The notes beneath the pieces are model-generated. The model was given only the letters and a program-made list of their open reading frames with translations, had not been told where the DNA came from and searched no databases. Of a stretch of DNA of 41,010 bases, positions 30,402 to 40,767 are shown piece by piece (within the stretch, counting starts at the first letter, position 1; every line of letters starts with the position of its first letter). Source of the DNA: Thermoplasmata archaeon (GTDB lineage Archaea; Thermoplasmatota; Thermoplasmata; Lutacidiplasmatales; UBA184); assembly GCA_021828085.1 (NCBI GenBank), contig JAKATE010000002.1, positions 1-41,010 on the forward strand. Direction: 5' to 3'. The position numbers were made by a program, and so were the translations under genes.

Positions 30402-30442
30402 TGGCCGCAAGCCTCCCGAGGGGGAGCGAGGCGGCCCGAAGC
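30402..30442 (+). other. tRNA intron 2 (T-loop, position 59/60), 41 nt
   Basis: Strict BHB: T-stem CGGGG/CCCCG, central helix TTCG/CGAA, 3-nt bulges AAT and GCT, intron helix GGCCGC/GCGGCC. Confidence 0.92.
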
Positions 30443-30489
30443 TCCCCGCGGGCCCGTCTGCTGCGGCCCGCCGGGAAAGGGGGGACTCC

Positions 30490-30846
30490 GTGAGCCCCGC
30501 GAAGAGCCCCCCCGCGCGGCGTCGCGCGGCGAAGCCCAAGGCGGCCCCTCCGGAGCCGGCCAAGCCCTCCGGCCCCACCGCGCGGCACCAGCTGGTGCCG
30601 GCCCACGAGCTCCTGAGCGCCGAGGAGGGGGCCCGGGTGCTCGCCGACCTGGGGGTCCCGGTCGAGCGGCTCCCCAAGATCCTCCTCGACGATGCCGGTC
30701 TTCGCACCGATCCGAAGTTCTCCGAGCACGTGGAGAAGGACGGGCTCACGGGCCTCGTCGGCCGCCTCGTGCGCATCCATCGTCCCAGCCCTACCGCCGG
30801 CAGCTCGGTGGCCTACCGGGTCATCGTGGCCAGCGCGGAGGAATGA
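30490..30846 (+). CDS. rpoH: DNA-directed RNA polymerase subunit H with N-terminal extension
   Basis: GTG start; RHQLVPAHELLSAEEGARVLADLGVPVERLPKILLDD...GRLVRIHRPSPTAGSSVAYRVIV; extra ~30-aa Lys/Arg/Pro/Ala-rich N-terminus. Confidence 0.9.
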   Translation: MSPAKSPPARRRAAKPKAAPPEPAKPSGPTARHQLVPAHELLSAEEGARVLADLGVPVERLPKILLDDAGLRTDPKFSEHVEKDGLTGLVGRLVRIHRPSPTAGSSVAYRVIVASAEE

Positions 30847-30852
30847 AGGTCC

Positions 30853-33800
30853 ATGAGAGAGATCGTCGACGCTTTCTTCCGCGAGCGCTCCATCGTGAAC
30901 CACCACCTCGCCAGCTTCAACGACTTCTTGCCCTCGGACGACAACCGCAACTCGCGCATGCAGCGCATCGTCGACGAGGCGCGGGTGAGCGAGGACTCCT
31001 CCGAGCGGGGGATCATCCGCCTGGACGTCCAGAAGACCAAGAGCTCCATCTTCGTGCGCGTCGGGCGCCGGCGCGACAAGAACGGCCAGGTCGACCCCCA
31101 CGAGCCGGGGACCATCAGCGTCGGGAGCCCCTTCGTGAAGGAGGCGGTGGGGAGCAAGCCCTCGGTGACGCCCATGGAGGCGCGCCTGAGGAACCTGACC
31201 TACCTCGCCCCCATCGAGCTCACCATCACCGTGGTGGAGAACGGCGTCGAGCGGGCCCCCGAGACCGTGCACATCGGCGACATCCCCGTGATGGTGAAGA
31301 GCCGGTTGTGCAGCCTGCACCGGGCCAACATCGAGAAGGCGAGCCAGTTCACCCTCTCCCCCGAGGAGTACCGGGCGAAGCTCGTGGAGTACGGGGAGGA
31401 CCCGCTGGACCCCGGCGGCTACTTCATCATCGGCGGCACCGAGCGGGTCATCATCTCCCTGGAGGACCTCGCCCCCAACCGGATCTTCGCCGAGTTCAAC
31501 GAGCGCTACGGCACCCCCGTGGAGAGCGCCAAGGTCTTCTCCCAGCGCGGCGGCTATCGGAGCCTCACGGTGGTGGAGAAGAAGAAGGACGGGATCCTGC
31601 AGGTCTCGGTCCCCTCGGCGAGCGGACAGATCCCCCTGGTCGTCCTGATGAAGGCGCTGGGGATGAAGAACGACGAGGAGATCTACCAGGCCGTCCTCGG
31701 CGAGCTCCTCCCGCTCAACGAGGCCTTCGTGGAGACCATGAAGCACCTCCTCAACGTGAACCTGGAGGAGTGCACGAGCAAGAAGACCTACCCTCCGGAG
31801 GGGATCCTCACCACGGAGGACGCCCTGCTCTACCTGGAGAAGAAGTTCGCCACGGGCCAGGCCAAGGAGTACCGGCAGCGCAAGGTCGACGGGATCCTCG
31901 ACCACTCGCTCCTTCCGCACCTGGGCGACACCGCCCAGGACCGCCTGAAGAAGGCCCTCTACCTGGGCCGGATCGCCCGGACGGTCCTCGAGCTCTACCT
32001 CGGCCAGCGCGGCGAGGATGACAAGGACCACTACGCGAACAAGCGCCTGAAGCTCGCCGGGGACCTCATGGAGGACCTTTTCCGGGTGGCCTTCACCCTC
32101 CTCCTGAAGGACCTGAAGTACCAGCTGGAGCGCTCCTTCACGCGCAAGAAGGACCTTCGGATCTCCTCGGCCATCCGGCCGGACCTGCTCACGCAGAGGC
32201 TCGTCCACGCCCTCGCCACCGGTAACTGGGTCGGAGGACGGGCCGGGGTGAGCCAGCTGCTCGACCGGACGAGCCACATGTCCACCATCTCCCACCTGCG
32301 CCGGGTGACGAGCCCGCTCACCCGGAGCCAGCCGCACTTCGAGGCGCGCGACCTGCACCCGACGCAGTTCGGGCGGCTCTGCCCGAACGAGACCCCCGAG
32401 GGGCAGAACTGCGGGCTCGTGAAGAACTACGCCCTCGCCGTGGACGTCAGCGAGGGGGCCGACGAGGAGGAGGTGGCCCTCCTCCTGCGCGACCTCAACA
32501 CCCGCGAGATCGGGCCGGAGGTCTTCCAGGAGGCGCCCAGCGGCAAGGGACGCCGCGCGGCCCGGGTCTTCGTCAACGGCAACCTGGTCGGTCTCCACTC
32601 GAACCCCGAGGAGCTCGTCCGCGAGCTGCGCGAGCGGCGCCGGAGCGGCACGCTCTCGCCCACCCTGGGGGACCGAATCTACGAGATCAACACCCGCTAC
32701 GACGCCGAGATGAACGAGGTCATCGTCAACTGCGACAGCGGTCGGCTGCGCCGCCCGCTCCTGGTGGTGCGCCAGGCCGCCCCCCGGGTGAGCCGGGAGG
32801 ACCTCGACGAGCTCTCCCGGGGGACGCTCTCCTTCGCCGACCTCATCCGGGGCGGCAAGGTGGAGTGGGTCGACGCCGAGGAGGAGGAGGATTCCCTCGT
32901 GGCCGTGGCCCCGTACGTCATCCCCGAACGCTGCCCGAAGTGCCACCGCTCGATCTCGCGGGGCGATCAGCGCTGGACGAACGTCGGGGACCGGGCCCCG
33001 GAGGCGAAGCTCTCCTGCCTGCGCTGCGGGGAGGACTACTCGGTCCCGCTCTCGCTCGGGAAGGATCACACCCATCTCGAGATCGACCCCAACCTGATGC
33101 TGGGGGTCTGCACGGGCCTCATCCCGTACCCGGAGCACAACTCCACCCCTCGCAACACCATGGGCTCGGGGATGGCCAAGCAGTCCCTGGGGGTGGAGTC
33201 GGTGAACTACCGGCGCCGCCCGGACACCCGAGGGCACCTGCTGCACTATCCCCAGGCCCCGCTGCTGCGCACCCAGACCATGCGCTACGTGCACTTCACC
33301 GAGAGGCCGGCCGGGCAGAACTTCGTCGTGGCCGTCATCTCCTACGAGGGGTACAACATGCAGGATGCGCTCATCCTGAACCGCTCGGCGGTGGACCGGG
33401 GGCTCGGGCGCTCCTCGTTCTTCAGGACCTACCGCTCGGAGGAGCGCAAGTACCCGGGAGGACAGGAGGACCGCTTCGAGATCCCCCGGCCCGACGTCGC
33501 TGGGGCGCGCGTCGACACCGCCTACCGGAGCCTGGGGGAGGATGGGCTCATCTTCCCCGAGATGCAGGTCGCCGAGGGGGACGTGCTCATCGGCAAGACC
33601 TCCCCCCCGCGCTTCCTGGAGGAGAAGACCGACCTGCTCACCCCCCAGAAGCGCCGGGAGACCTCCGTCACGGTCCGGGCCGGGGAGAGCGGCTGGGTCG
33701 ACTCCGTGGTCCTCACCGAGGGGGAGAACATCTCCAAGCTGGTCAAGGTCAAGGTGCGCAACGAGCGCATCCCCGAGCTGGGAGACAAGTTCGCCTCGCG

Positions 33801-34524
33801 CCACGGGCAGAAGGGGGTGGTGGGGCTCGTGGTCGCCCAGGAGGACATGCCCTTCAACCGGCACGGCATCTGTCCGGACCTCATCATCAACCCCCACGCC
33901 ATCCCCTCCCGGATGACGGTGGCCCACGTCCTCGAGATGCTCGGGGGCAAGGTGGGCTCGCTGGAGGGCCGGTTCATCGATGGGACCGCCTTCTCCGGGG
34001 AGCGGGAGGAGGCGCTGCGGGAGTCCCTCAAGGACCTCGGCCTCGCCCCCTCGGGGCGGGAGATCCTCTACGACGGCCGGACCGGCCGGCGGATGGAGGC
34101 GGAGATCTTCATGGGCGTGATCTACTACCAGAAGCTCCACCACATGGTGGCCGGGAAGCTCCACATGCGCTCCCGCGGCCCCGTGCAGATCCTCACCCGG
34201 CAGCCCACCGAGGGGCGGAGCCGGCAGGGGGGTCTTAGGTTCGGAGAGATGGAGCGCGACACGCTCATCGGGCACGGGGTGGCCATGGTCATCAAGGACC
34301 GGCTGCTCGACCAGTCCGACGGGACCACGCAGTACGTCTGCGGCAACCCGGCCTGCGGGCACATCGCCATCCCCGACCATCGGGCCGGGACGCTGCGCTG
34401 CCCGACGTGCGGGAACACCTCGTCCATCTACCAGGTGGAGATGAGCTACTCGTTCAAGCTCCTGCTGGACGAGCTCATGAGCCTCGGCGTGGTCATGCGG
34501 CTCAACCTCGAGGACATGAAGTAG
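30853..34524 (+). CDS. rpoB: DNA-directed RNA polymerase subunit B (unsplit)
   Basis: 1223 aa; [74 protein letters not shown]-terminal Cys4 zinc motif. Confidence 0.98.
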   Translation: MREIVDAFFRERSIVNHHLASFNDFLPSDDNRNSRMQRIVDEARVSEDSSERGIIRLDVQKTKSSIFVRVGRRRDKNGQVDPHEPGTISVGSPFVKEAVGSKPSVTPMEARLRNLTYLAPIELTITVVENGVERAPETVHIGDIPVMVKSRLCSLHRANIEKASQFTLSPEEYRAKLVEYGEDPLDPGGYFIIGGTERVIISLEDLAPNRIFAEFNERYGTPVESAKVFSQRGGYRSLTVVEKKKDGILQVSVPSASGQIPLVVLMKALGMKNDEEIYQAVLGELLPLNEAFVETMKHLLNVNLEECTSKKTYPPEGILTTEDALLYLEKKFATGQAKEYRQRKVDGILDHSLLPHLGDTAQDRLKKALYLGRIARTVLELYLGQRGEDDKDHYANKRLKLAGDLMEDLFRVAFTLLLKDLKYQLERSFTRKKDLRISSAIRPDLLTQRLVHALATGNWVGGRAGVSQLLDRTSHMSTISHLRRVTSPLTRSQPHFEARDLHPTQFGRLCPNETPEGQNCGLVKNYALAVDVSEGADEEEVALLLRDLNTREIGPEVFQEAPSGKGRRAARVFVNGNLVGLHSNPEELVRELRERRRSGTLSPTLGDRIYEINTRYDAEMNEVIVNCDSGRLRRPLLVVRQAAPRVSREDLDELSRGTLSFADLIRGGKVEWVDAEEEEDSLVAVAPYVIPERCPKCHRSISRGDQRWTNVGDRAPEAKLSCLRCGEDYSVPLSLGKDHTHLEIDPNLMLGVCTGLIPYPEHNSTPRNTMGSGMAKQSLGVESVNYRRRPDTRGHLLHYPQAPLLRTQTMRYVHFTERPAGQNFVVAVISYEGYNMQDALILNRSAVDRGLGRSSFFRTYRSEERKYPGGQEDRFEIPRPDVAGARVDTAYRSLGEDGLIFPEMQVAEGDVLIGKTSPPRFLEEKTDLLTPQKRRETSVTVRAGESGWVDSVVLTEGENISKLVKVKVRNERIPELGDKFASRHGQKGVVGLVVAQEDMPFNRHGICPDLIINPHAIPSRMTVAHVLEMLGGKVGSLEGRFIDGTAFSGEREEALRESLKDLGLAPSGREILYDGRTGRRMEAEIFMGVIYYQKLHHMVAGKLHMRSRGPVQILTRQPTEGRSRQGGLRFGEMERDTLIGHGVAMVIKDRLLDQSDGTTQYVCGNPACGHIAIPDHRAGTLRCPTCGNTSSIYQVEMSYSFKLLLDELMSLGVVMRLNLEDMK

Positions 34525-34532
34525 GAGGGTCC

Positions 34533-37319
34533 ATGCCGAGCGGTCTCAGCAAGCGCATCAAGAGCCTCCAGTTCGCCTTCCTCTCCCCGGACGAGATCCG
34601 GAGGATGAGCGCGGTGAAGGTCATCACCGCGGACACCTACGACGACGACGGCTACCCCATCGAGATGGGCCTGATGGACCTCCACATGGGGGTCATCGAG
34701 CCGAACCTGCGCTGCCGCACCTGCGGCGGGCGCGTCAACGAGTGCCCCGGGCACTTCGGGATCATCGAGCTGGCCATGCCCGTGATCCACGTCGGCTACG
34801 CCAAGGAGATCAAGCGTCTCCTCCAGGTGACCTGCCGGGCCTGCGGCCGGAAGCTCCCCGAGTCGGGGAGCTCGCGGACGCCCGCGCTGGGGACCGAGGG
34901 GGAGCCCTTCGCCCCGAGCCGCCCCTCGCGGGAGGAGCGCGCCTGCCCGTTCTGCGGGGAGGTCCAGCAGAAGATCATCCTCGACAAGCCCACCACCTTC
35001 CGGGAGAACGGCCACAAGATCACCCCCAAGGAGGTCCGCGCGCGTCTCGAGCGGATCCCCGACGCGGACGTCATCGAGCTGGGGCTCGACCCCAAGTTCG
35101 GCCGGCCGGAGTGGCTGGTGCTCACCGTGCTGCCCGTCCCGCCGGTGGCGGTCCGGCCTTCCATCACCCTGGAGAGCGGGGAGCGATCCGAGGACGACCT
35201 CACCCACAAGCTCGTGGACGTGCTGAGGATCAACCAGCGTCTGCGCGAGAACCGCGACATGGGGGCCCCGCAGCTGGTGGTGGAGGACCTCTGGGAGCTC
35301 CTCCAGTACCACGTCACCACCTACTTCGACAACCAGACCAGCGGCATCCCGCCGGCGCGCCACCGCTCCGGCCGCCCGCTCAAGACCCTGGTCCAGCGGC
35401 TCAAGGGGAAGGATGGCCGCTTCCGCTCGAACCTTTCGGGAAAGCGCGTGAACTTCTCCGCCCGCACCGTCATCAGCCCGGACCCGCTGCTCTCCATCAA
35501 CGAGGTGGGCATCCCCGTGGAGGTGGCCCGGGCCCTCACGGTCCCGCTGGAGGTCACCCCCTTCAACCTGGAGGTGGCCCGGCAGCTGGTCGCCCACGGC
35601 CCCGCGCCCGCCCCGGTGAACGGTCGCTACGCGCCCGGGGTGAACTACCTGGTGCGCGAGGACGGACAGCGCATCAAGGTCATGGAGAAGAACGCCGAGA
35701 TGTGCTCGACGATGGTGAACCCCGGCTGCGTGGTCGAGCGCCAGCTCATCGACGGGGACATCGTGCTGTTCAACCGGCAGCCCTCGCTGCACCGGATGAG
35801 CATGATGGCCCACTTCGTCCGGATCCTGCCGTACAAGACGTTCCGGTTCAATCTCTGCGACTGCACGCCGTACAACGCCGACTTCGACGGCGACGAGATG
35901 AACCTGCACGTCCTGCAGAGCCAGGAGGCGCGCGCCGAGGCCAAGGTGATCATGCAGGTCCAGGAGCACGTGCTCTCCCCCCGTTTCGGGGGCCCCATCA
36001 TCGGGATGATCCACGACCACATCACGGCGTCCTTCCTGCTCACGCACCTCAACCCCCGCTTCGACCGCGGCGAGACGACCTACCTGCTCAGCAAGGTGGA
36101 CCTGCCGCTCCCGCCGCCCGCCGGGAAGGACAAGTCCGGGGAGTACTGGACGGGGAAGCAGCTGTTCAGCCTCACGCTCCCGAAGGACCTCTCGGTGGAG
36201 TTCCGCAGCTCCATCTGCAGCCACGGCTCCAACGCCGAGCCCAAGGCCCACGAGGGGGACGACTGCCTCGTGGTGGTGGAGAAGGGCGTGCTGGAGAGGG
36301 GGACCATCGACGCGAAGGCGATCTCGGCGGGCAAGGGGGTCATCCTGGACGCCATCGCCCGCAACGATGGGCCGGACGCGGCCCGGCGCTTCCTCGACCT
36401 GATGAGCCGGCTGTGCATCACCGCGATCAGCCTCAAAGGGCTCTCCACGGGGATCGACGACGAGGACGTCCCCGAGGAGGCGCGCCGGCAGATCGCCCGG
36501 GTCATGACCACGGCCCGGGAGGAGGTCGCCCGGCTCGTCGACTCCTACCACCGGGGCGAGATGGAGCAGATGCCCGGGCGGACGCTGGAAGAGACCCTCG
36601 AGGTGAACATCCGCTCGACGCTCTCGAAGGCCCGGGACCAGGCCGGCGACATCGCCGGGAAGTACCTGGGGCTCGACAACCCCGCCGTGATCCTCGCGAA
36701 GAGCGGGGCGCGGGGGACCATGCTGAACCTGACCCAGATGGCCGGGGCCGTGGGACAGCAGTCGGTGCGGGGGGAGCGGCTGCTCCGCGGCTACTACGAC
36801 CGGACGCTTCCGCACTTCCCCCGGGGCGACCTGGGGGCCGAGGCGCGCGGGTTCGTCTCGTCGAGCTACAAGAAGGGACTCTCCCCCACGGAGTACTTCT
36901 TCCACAGCATGGGAGGGCGCGAGGGGCTTGTCGACACGGCCGTGCGGACGAGCCGCTCCGGCTACATGCAGCGGCGGCTCATCAACGCCCTCGAGGACCT
37001 CCGGGTGGAGGAGGACGCCACCGTCCGCAACACGGCCGGGACCGTCATCCAGTACCGCTACGGCGAGGACAGCGTCGACCCCTCGCGCTCCGTGCAGGGG
37101 AAGGCGGTCATCGTCGACGAGGTGCTCCGGGAGGCGCTCGGGAAGCGCTACCGGCCCGAGGAGCTCCTGCGCGGCGAGGGGCTCGAGGGTACCACTCCCG
37201 TGGGGGAGGAGGAGCTCGACCTGCTCGCCGAGGCCCAGCTCGAGGAAGAGGCGGAGGAAGAGGAGATGGAGGAAGGCGGCGGCGAGGGCTCCGAGGGTCC
37301 CGAGACGGGGGGCGATTGA
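34533..37319 (+). CDS. rpoA1: DNA-directed RNA polymerase subunit A'
   Basis: ATG at 34533; [30 protein letters not shown] active site, bridge-helix region; acidic C-terminal tail. Confidence 0.97.
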   Translation: MPSGLSKRIKSLQFAFLSPDEIRRMSAVKVITADTYDDDGYPIEMGLMDLHMGVIEPNLRCRTCGGRVNECPGHFGIIELAMPVIHVGYAKEIKRLLQVTCRACGRKLPESGSSRTPALGTEGEPFAPSRPSREERACPFCGEVQQKIILDKPTTFRENGHKITPKEVRARLERIPDADVIELGLDPKFGRPEWLVLTVLPVPPVAVRPSITLESGERSEDDLTHKLVDVLRINQRLRENRDMGAPQLVVEDLWELLQYHVTTYFDNQTSGIPPARHRSGRPLKTLVQRLKGKDGRFRSNLSGKRVNFSARTVISPDPLLSINEVGIPVEVARALTVPLEVTPFNLEVARQLVAHGPAPAPVNGRYAPGVNYLVREDGQRIKVMEKNAEMCSTMVNPGCVVERQLIDGDIVLFNRQPSLHRMSMMAHFVRILPYKTFRFNLCDCTPYNADFDGDEMNLHVLQSQEARAEAKVIMQVQEHVLSPRFGGPIIGMIHDHITASFLLTHLNPRFDRGETTYLLSKVDLPLPPPAGKDKSGEYWTGKQLFSLTLPKDLSVEFRSSICSHGSNAEPKAHEGDDCLVVVEKGVLERGTIDAKAISAGKGVILDAIARNDGPDAARRFLDLMSRLCITAISLKGLSTGIDDEDVPEEARRQIARVMTTAREEVARLVDSYHRGEMEQMPGRTLEETLEVNIRSTLSKARDQAGDIAGKYLGLDNPAVILAKSGARGTMLNLTQMAGAVGQQSVRGERLLRGYYDRTLPHFPRGDLGAEARGFVSSSYKKGLSPTEYFFHSMGGREGLVDTAVRTSRSGYMQRRLINALEDLRVEEDATVRNTAGTVIQYRYGEDSVDPSRSVQGKAVIVDEVLREALGKRYRPEELLRGEGLEGTTPVGEEELDLLAEAQLEEEAEEEEMEEGGGEGSEGPETGGD

Positions 37320-37321
37320 GC

Positions 37322-38641
37322 ATGCCCGAGACGAAGGCCCGCGCGGATCGCATCTGGGAGACGCTGGACAAGCACGCGCGCCAGGCCGGGGTGGAGCTGC
37401 CCGTGGGCGTCGCCCGCGAGATCACCCGGAAGCTCTCCCGGATGCGCGACCTCTCCCCCGAGGAGACGCGCAAGGTCGCCCAGGAGCTCATCCGCCGCGT
37501 GAAGCGCGTGCGCGTCGACCCCCACGAGTCCGTGGGGATCGTGGCGGCGCAGAGCATCGGCGAGCCGGGCACGCAGATGACCCTGAGGACCTTCCACTAC
37601 GCCGGCGTGGCGGAGATGAACGTGACGCTGGGGCTCCCCCGGCTCATCGAGCTGGTGGACGCCCGACGCGTCCCCTCCACGCCCATGATGACCGTCTACG
37701 TGAAGCCCGGGGTCCACAAGGAGCTCTCCCGCGTGGAGGTCATCGCCCTGGGGATCGAGGTCACCATGGCCCCCGACGTGGCCAGCATCGGGACCGTGGT
37801 GGAGGAGCTCAAGGTCGTGGTGAGCCCGAAGGCGGGGCTCCTGCAGGGCCGGCGGCTCAAGCGCGCGAACCTGGAGGATGCGCTCCGGGGGAACCTGGAC
37901 CAGAAGCGCTTCGTCCTCTCGGACGGCTCCGGGGCCGGCGAGTCGCGCACCTTCGAGATCCACCTGGCCGACCTCCCCCCGCCCAAGGGAGGGAAGGAGC
38001 CCGAGGAGGACATGCCCTTCAAGCGCCTCCTGGAGGCGGCCGAGACGGTCCGGCAGATCCGCGTGACGGGGATCCCGGGGATCAAGCGCGCGCTCATCAA
38101 GAAGGAGAAGGACGAGTACGTGATCTACACCGAGGGGTCGAACCTCTCCGAGGTGCTCAAGGTGGAGGGGGTCGACGCGACCCGGACCACCACGAACAGC
38201 ATCTTCGAGATCTACCGCACCCTGGGGGTGGAGGCGGCGCGGACGGCGCTCGTGCAGGAGGCCTCGCGGACGCTCGGCGAGCAGGGGCTCACGGTGGACA
38301 TCCGCCACATCATGCTCGTCTCCGACCTCATGACCAACGAGGGGGACATCCGGGCCATCGGGCGGCACGGGATCTCGGGGAAGAAGACCTCGGTCCTGGC
38401 CCGCGCGGCCTTCGAGATCACCGCGGCGCATCTGCTCAAGGCGGCCATCACCGGCGAGGTGGACGAGCTCAAGGGGGTCGCCGAGAACATCATCGTGGGC
38501 CAGCCCATCACCCTGGGGACGGGGGCCGTCAACCTCATCTACCGTCAGCCCCCGCCGGGGGTGAAACCGGCCCAGCCGCCGGCCCCGCCGAGCCCTCCGC
38601 CGGTCGCCGCGGTGGAGAGCGAGGGGACCCCGGCGGCCTAG
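37322..38641 (+). CDS. rpoA2: DNA-directed RNA polymerase subunit A''
   Basis: ATG at 37322; [45 protein letters not shown]; Pro/Ala-rich C-terminal tail. Confidence 0.97.
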   Translation: MPETKARADRIWETLDKHARQAGVELPVGVAREITRKLSRMRDLSPEETRKVAQELIRRVKRVRVDPHESVGIVAAQSIGEPGTQMTLRTFHYAGVAEMNVTLGLPRLIELVDARRVPSTPMMTVYVKPGVHKELSRVEVIALGIEVTMAPDVASIGTVVEELKVVVSPKAGLLQGRRLKRANLEDALRGNLDQKRFVLSDGSGAGESRTFEIHLADLPPPKGGKEPEEDMPFKRLLEAAETVRQIRVTGIPGIKRALIKKEKDEYVIYTEGSNLSEVLKVEGVDATRTTTNSIFEIYRTLGVEAARTALVQEASRTLGEQGLTVDIRHIMLVSDLMTNEGDIRAIGRHGISGKKTSVLARAAFEITAAHLLKAAITGEVDELKGVAENIIVGQPITLGTGAVNLIYRQPPPGVKPAQPPAPPSPPPVAAVESEGTPAA

Positions 38642-38653
38642 GCGGGAGGGAAG

Positions 38654-38944
38654 ATGGACATCGCACACGCGCTCAAGGTCGCGCTCACCAGCGGAAAGGT
38701 CCGGGTCGGTCTCGCGGAGACCCTGGAGAGCCTGAAGGAGAAGCAGGCGAAGATCCTGATCGTCTCGAAGACCTGCCCGCATCCGACGTTGAGGGACTCC
38801 AAGCGGGTGGACGGCGTCCCCGTCTACCACTACGAGGGGAGTGCGCAGGAGCTCGGGGCGGCCTGCGGGAAGCCCTTCCCCATCTCCACGCTGGCCGTGG
38901 TGGACCCCGGCAGCAGCGCCATCCTCTCCCTCGAGACCGGCTGA
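38654..38944 (+). CDS. rpl30e: Ribosomal protein L30e family
   Basis: 96 aa; DIAHALKVALTSGKVRVGLAETLESLKEKQAKILIVSKTCP, position after rpoA2. Confidence 0.85.
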   Translation: MDIAHALKVALTSGKVRVGLAETLESLKEKQAKILIVSKTCPHPTLRDSKRVDGVPVYHYEGSAQELGAACGKPFPISTLAVVDPGSSAILSLETG

Positions 38945-38978
38945 GCCCCGCGTCCGCCGAGCGAGCAACCCCTTCCCG

Positions 38979-39404
38979 ATGCCCGAGATCTCCTTCGACA
39001 ACACCCAGCTGGGCTACATCCGCCTCTTCGAGGGGCTCACCGGGGCCCGGGTGAAGGACTGCCTCGAGGCCGAGGACAAGATCGTCTTTGTCGTCGACCC
39101 CGGGGAGGTGCACCGGGCGGTGGGCCCGCACGGGGCCCTGATCGACCGGATCAAGACGCTCCTCAAGCGGGAGGTCCAGGTCGTGGAGTACTCCGACAAC
39201 AAGGAGGAGTTCCTGCGCAACCTCTTCTACCCCTTCTCGCCGAACAAGGTGGAGTTCTCCGAGAAGGGCGGGGGGCTCCACGTCACCGTGACGGTGGACC
39301 CCGCGTTCAAGGCGCGCGCCATCGGGACCAAGGGCAAGAACCTCAAGATCGTGCGCGCCGTGCTCCTCCGTCACACCGACGTGGTGTCGGTGAGCGTCGG
39401 ATAG
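38979..39404 (+). CDS. nusA: NusA-like KH-domain transcription factor
   Basis: ATG at 38979; FDNTQLGYIRLFEGLTGARVKDCLEAEDKIVFVVDPGEVHRAVGPHGALIDRIKTLLKREVQVVEY; KH GTKGKNLKIVR. Confidence 0.9.
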   Translation: MPEISFDNTQLGYIRLFEGLTGARVKDCLEAEDKIVFVVDPGEVHRAVGPHGALIDRIKTLLKREVQVVEYSDNKEEFLRNLFYPFSPNKVEFSEKGGGLHVTVTVDPAFKARAIGTKGKNLKIVRAVLLRHTDVVSVSVG

Positions 39405-39438
39405 GCACCGGGGCCGCGGGTTCCGGGCAACCGCTATT

Positions 39439-39469
39439 CCCCGGGAGGGCTCGCCCGTCCCCTCCGGGG
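39439..39469 (+). promoter_or_regulatory. Strong hairpin immediately upstream of ORF 39478
   Basis: CCCCGGGAGGG / CCCCTCCGGGG (one G-U, one mismatch) ending 8 nt before the ATG. Confidence 0.45.
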
Positions 39470-39477
39470 AGCCTCCC

Positions 39478-39984
39478 ATGGAAAGTCTCGAGTTCGACCG
39501 GTTCCCGGCGCGGTCCCTTCTCGGCTGGGTGGTGGTGGGGTACCCGGACGAGGCGCTCGTACGGATCCTCGAGCCCGGTCGCGTCCACGAGTGGGGGGAT
39601 TCCCGGGGCGCGGGTAAGCACCCCGGCCAGAAGGTGCTCTTCCTGCAGACCGGCGGGCCGGTGCCCCGGTGGGTCGGGTGGGGAAGGGTCCTCGAGCCGG
39701 CGGAGAGCTGGAGGGTCCTCGGGACCCGCACGATCTGTGATGGGCGGTTCGACCCCCCGCTACCGGCCTGGGACCCCGTGAACCCTCGGCCCGCCGGAGG
39801 AGAGTGGGAGATCCGCTCTCTGGCGGCCACCCTCGGGCTGAGCTCGTTCCGCGAACGGACGCCCTACCTGGACAACGACGCCCGGGACCATCGGCTGACG
39901 GCGCGGGACTGTCACCGCCTGCTCGAGATGCAGCCGGCGCTCGCGCAGGCGTTCACCGGGAAGGAAGAGGCCGTCCCGGACTGA
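39478..39984 (+). CDS. Hypothetical protein
   Basis: 168 aa ORF with no competing ORF and a Trp/Arg-rich globular composition; no confident family match by eye. Confidence 0.6.
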   Translation: MESLEFDRFPARSLLGWVVVGYPDEALVRILEPGRVHEWGDSRGAGKHPGQKVLFLQTGGPVPRWVGWGRVLEPAESWRVLGTRTICDGRFDPPLPAWDPVNPRPAGGEWEIRSLAATLGLSSFRERTPYLDNDARDHRLTARDCHRLLEMQPALAQAFTGKEEAVPD

Positions 39985-40042
39985 GGCCCGGGGCGGGTCC
40001 CGTTCGCCACAACCGCCTTACCGCCCCGGGGCTCAGTGGGAC

Positions 40043-40423
40043 ATGGCCGAAGGGATCACGGTGGGCCTCCGCCTCACGCCAGGACTGCCGGAGGAAGGGT
40101 TCGTGGCCGAAGCGATCGGCAACCTGGTCGTGTACCGGGTCGAGAAGGAGCGCAAGGAGGGGCTCCAGTGGCAGGTGCTTCGCATCGTGGGATCCGGGGA
40201 CCACCACTACCGGCTGGTCGTGCGCCACCCGGAGCGCTCGCTCGACCTGGGACTGAGCCGCACGGTCGAGAAGGAGATCCTTGAGCTCTCCTCCCTCTCG
40301 CTCGAGCAGCTACGCGAGGAGTTCTCCCGGGCCCAGTCGGAGGGGCTTAAGGCGGTCCCACTCCGTGTCCTGCACGAGACGCCGGACTTCTGGAGCGACA
40401 ACTTCTGGGAATATTTCTACTGA
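40043..40423 (+). CDS. Hypothetical protein
   Basis: 126 aa; MAEGITVGLRLTPGLPEEGFVAEAIGNLVVYRVEKERKEG...PDFWSDNFWEYFY; normal amino-acid composition. Confidence 0.65.
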   Translation: MAEGITVGLRLTPGLPEEGFVAEAIGNLVVYRVEKERKEGLQWQVLRIVGSGDHHYRLVVRHPERSLDLGLSRTVEKEILELSSLSLEQLREEFSRAQSEGLKAVPLRVLHETPDFWSDNFWEYFY

Positions 40424-40742
40424 GGAACTCCGCCTCGCCCGAGGCTCTGTCCGCGGGGGGGTCGCAGAAGGAGAGCGCCGGTAGGAGGGGACCGCGGCGA
40501 AGGCGGGGGGGTCGCGGAGTGCGGGGGAAGGACTTTTTCCGGGAAACGGCGTGCCCTCCGGGAGCGGCCAACCTCCGAGTCCCTCCGACCGTCCGGCGCT
40601 CACCCTGGAGGGCTTCTCTGGCCGGGTCCGCGGGAGTCGCAGACCCTCGTGGGCTGCTCCGGACGTATGGTGGCCCCGGCCCGCGTGCCCGAGCCGCCCC
40701 CCGGTCGTCCCGGGAGGACGTCCACCTGCCGTACGAGAGCCA

Positions 40743-40750
40743 TTAAATAG
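40743..40750 (+). promoter_or_regulatory. TATA-like box in the terminal noncoding region
   Basis: TTAAATAG, AT-rich element in a GC-rich context; no credible CDS follows. Confidence 0.5.
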
Positions 40751-40767
40751 GCAAGCAGATTGGACGG

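Larger units (their letters stand above)
30311..30456 (+). tRNA. tRNA-Lys (anticodon UUU) with two non-canonical introns
   Basis: Exons GGGCCCGTAGCTCAGGCCGGT + AGAGCACCCGGCTTTTAACCGGATGGTCCGGGGTTCGAA + TCCCCGCGGGCCCG assemble a 74-nt cloverleaf; perfect acceptor, D and T stems; C27-A43 is the only anticodon-stem mismatch; no encoded CCA. Confidence 0.95.

Noticed and set aside
30385-30489. Upstream extension of the rpoH ORF through the tRNA
   Set aside because: This stretch is tRNA exon/intron sequence; the GTG at 30490 is the sensible start.
30322-34380. 1352-aa minus-strand ORF
   Set aside because: Antisense shadow of rpoB running into the tRNA; no recognisable domain.
34407-34532. Upstream extension of the rpoA1 ORF into rpoB
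   Set aside because: Overlaps the conserved C-terminus of RpoB; ATG at 34533 has a GGAGG element just upstream.
30853-38641. Inteins in the RNAP genes
   Set aside because: Conserved motif order and overall lengths are continuous, with no splicing-domain motifs; the extra RpoB segment is only about 45 aa.
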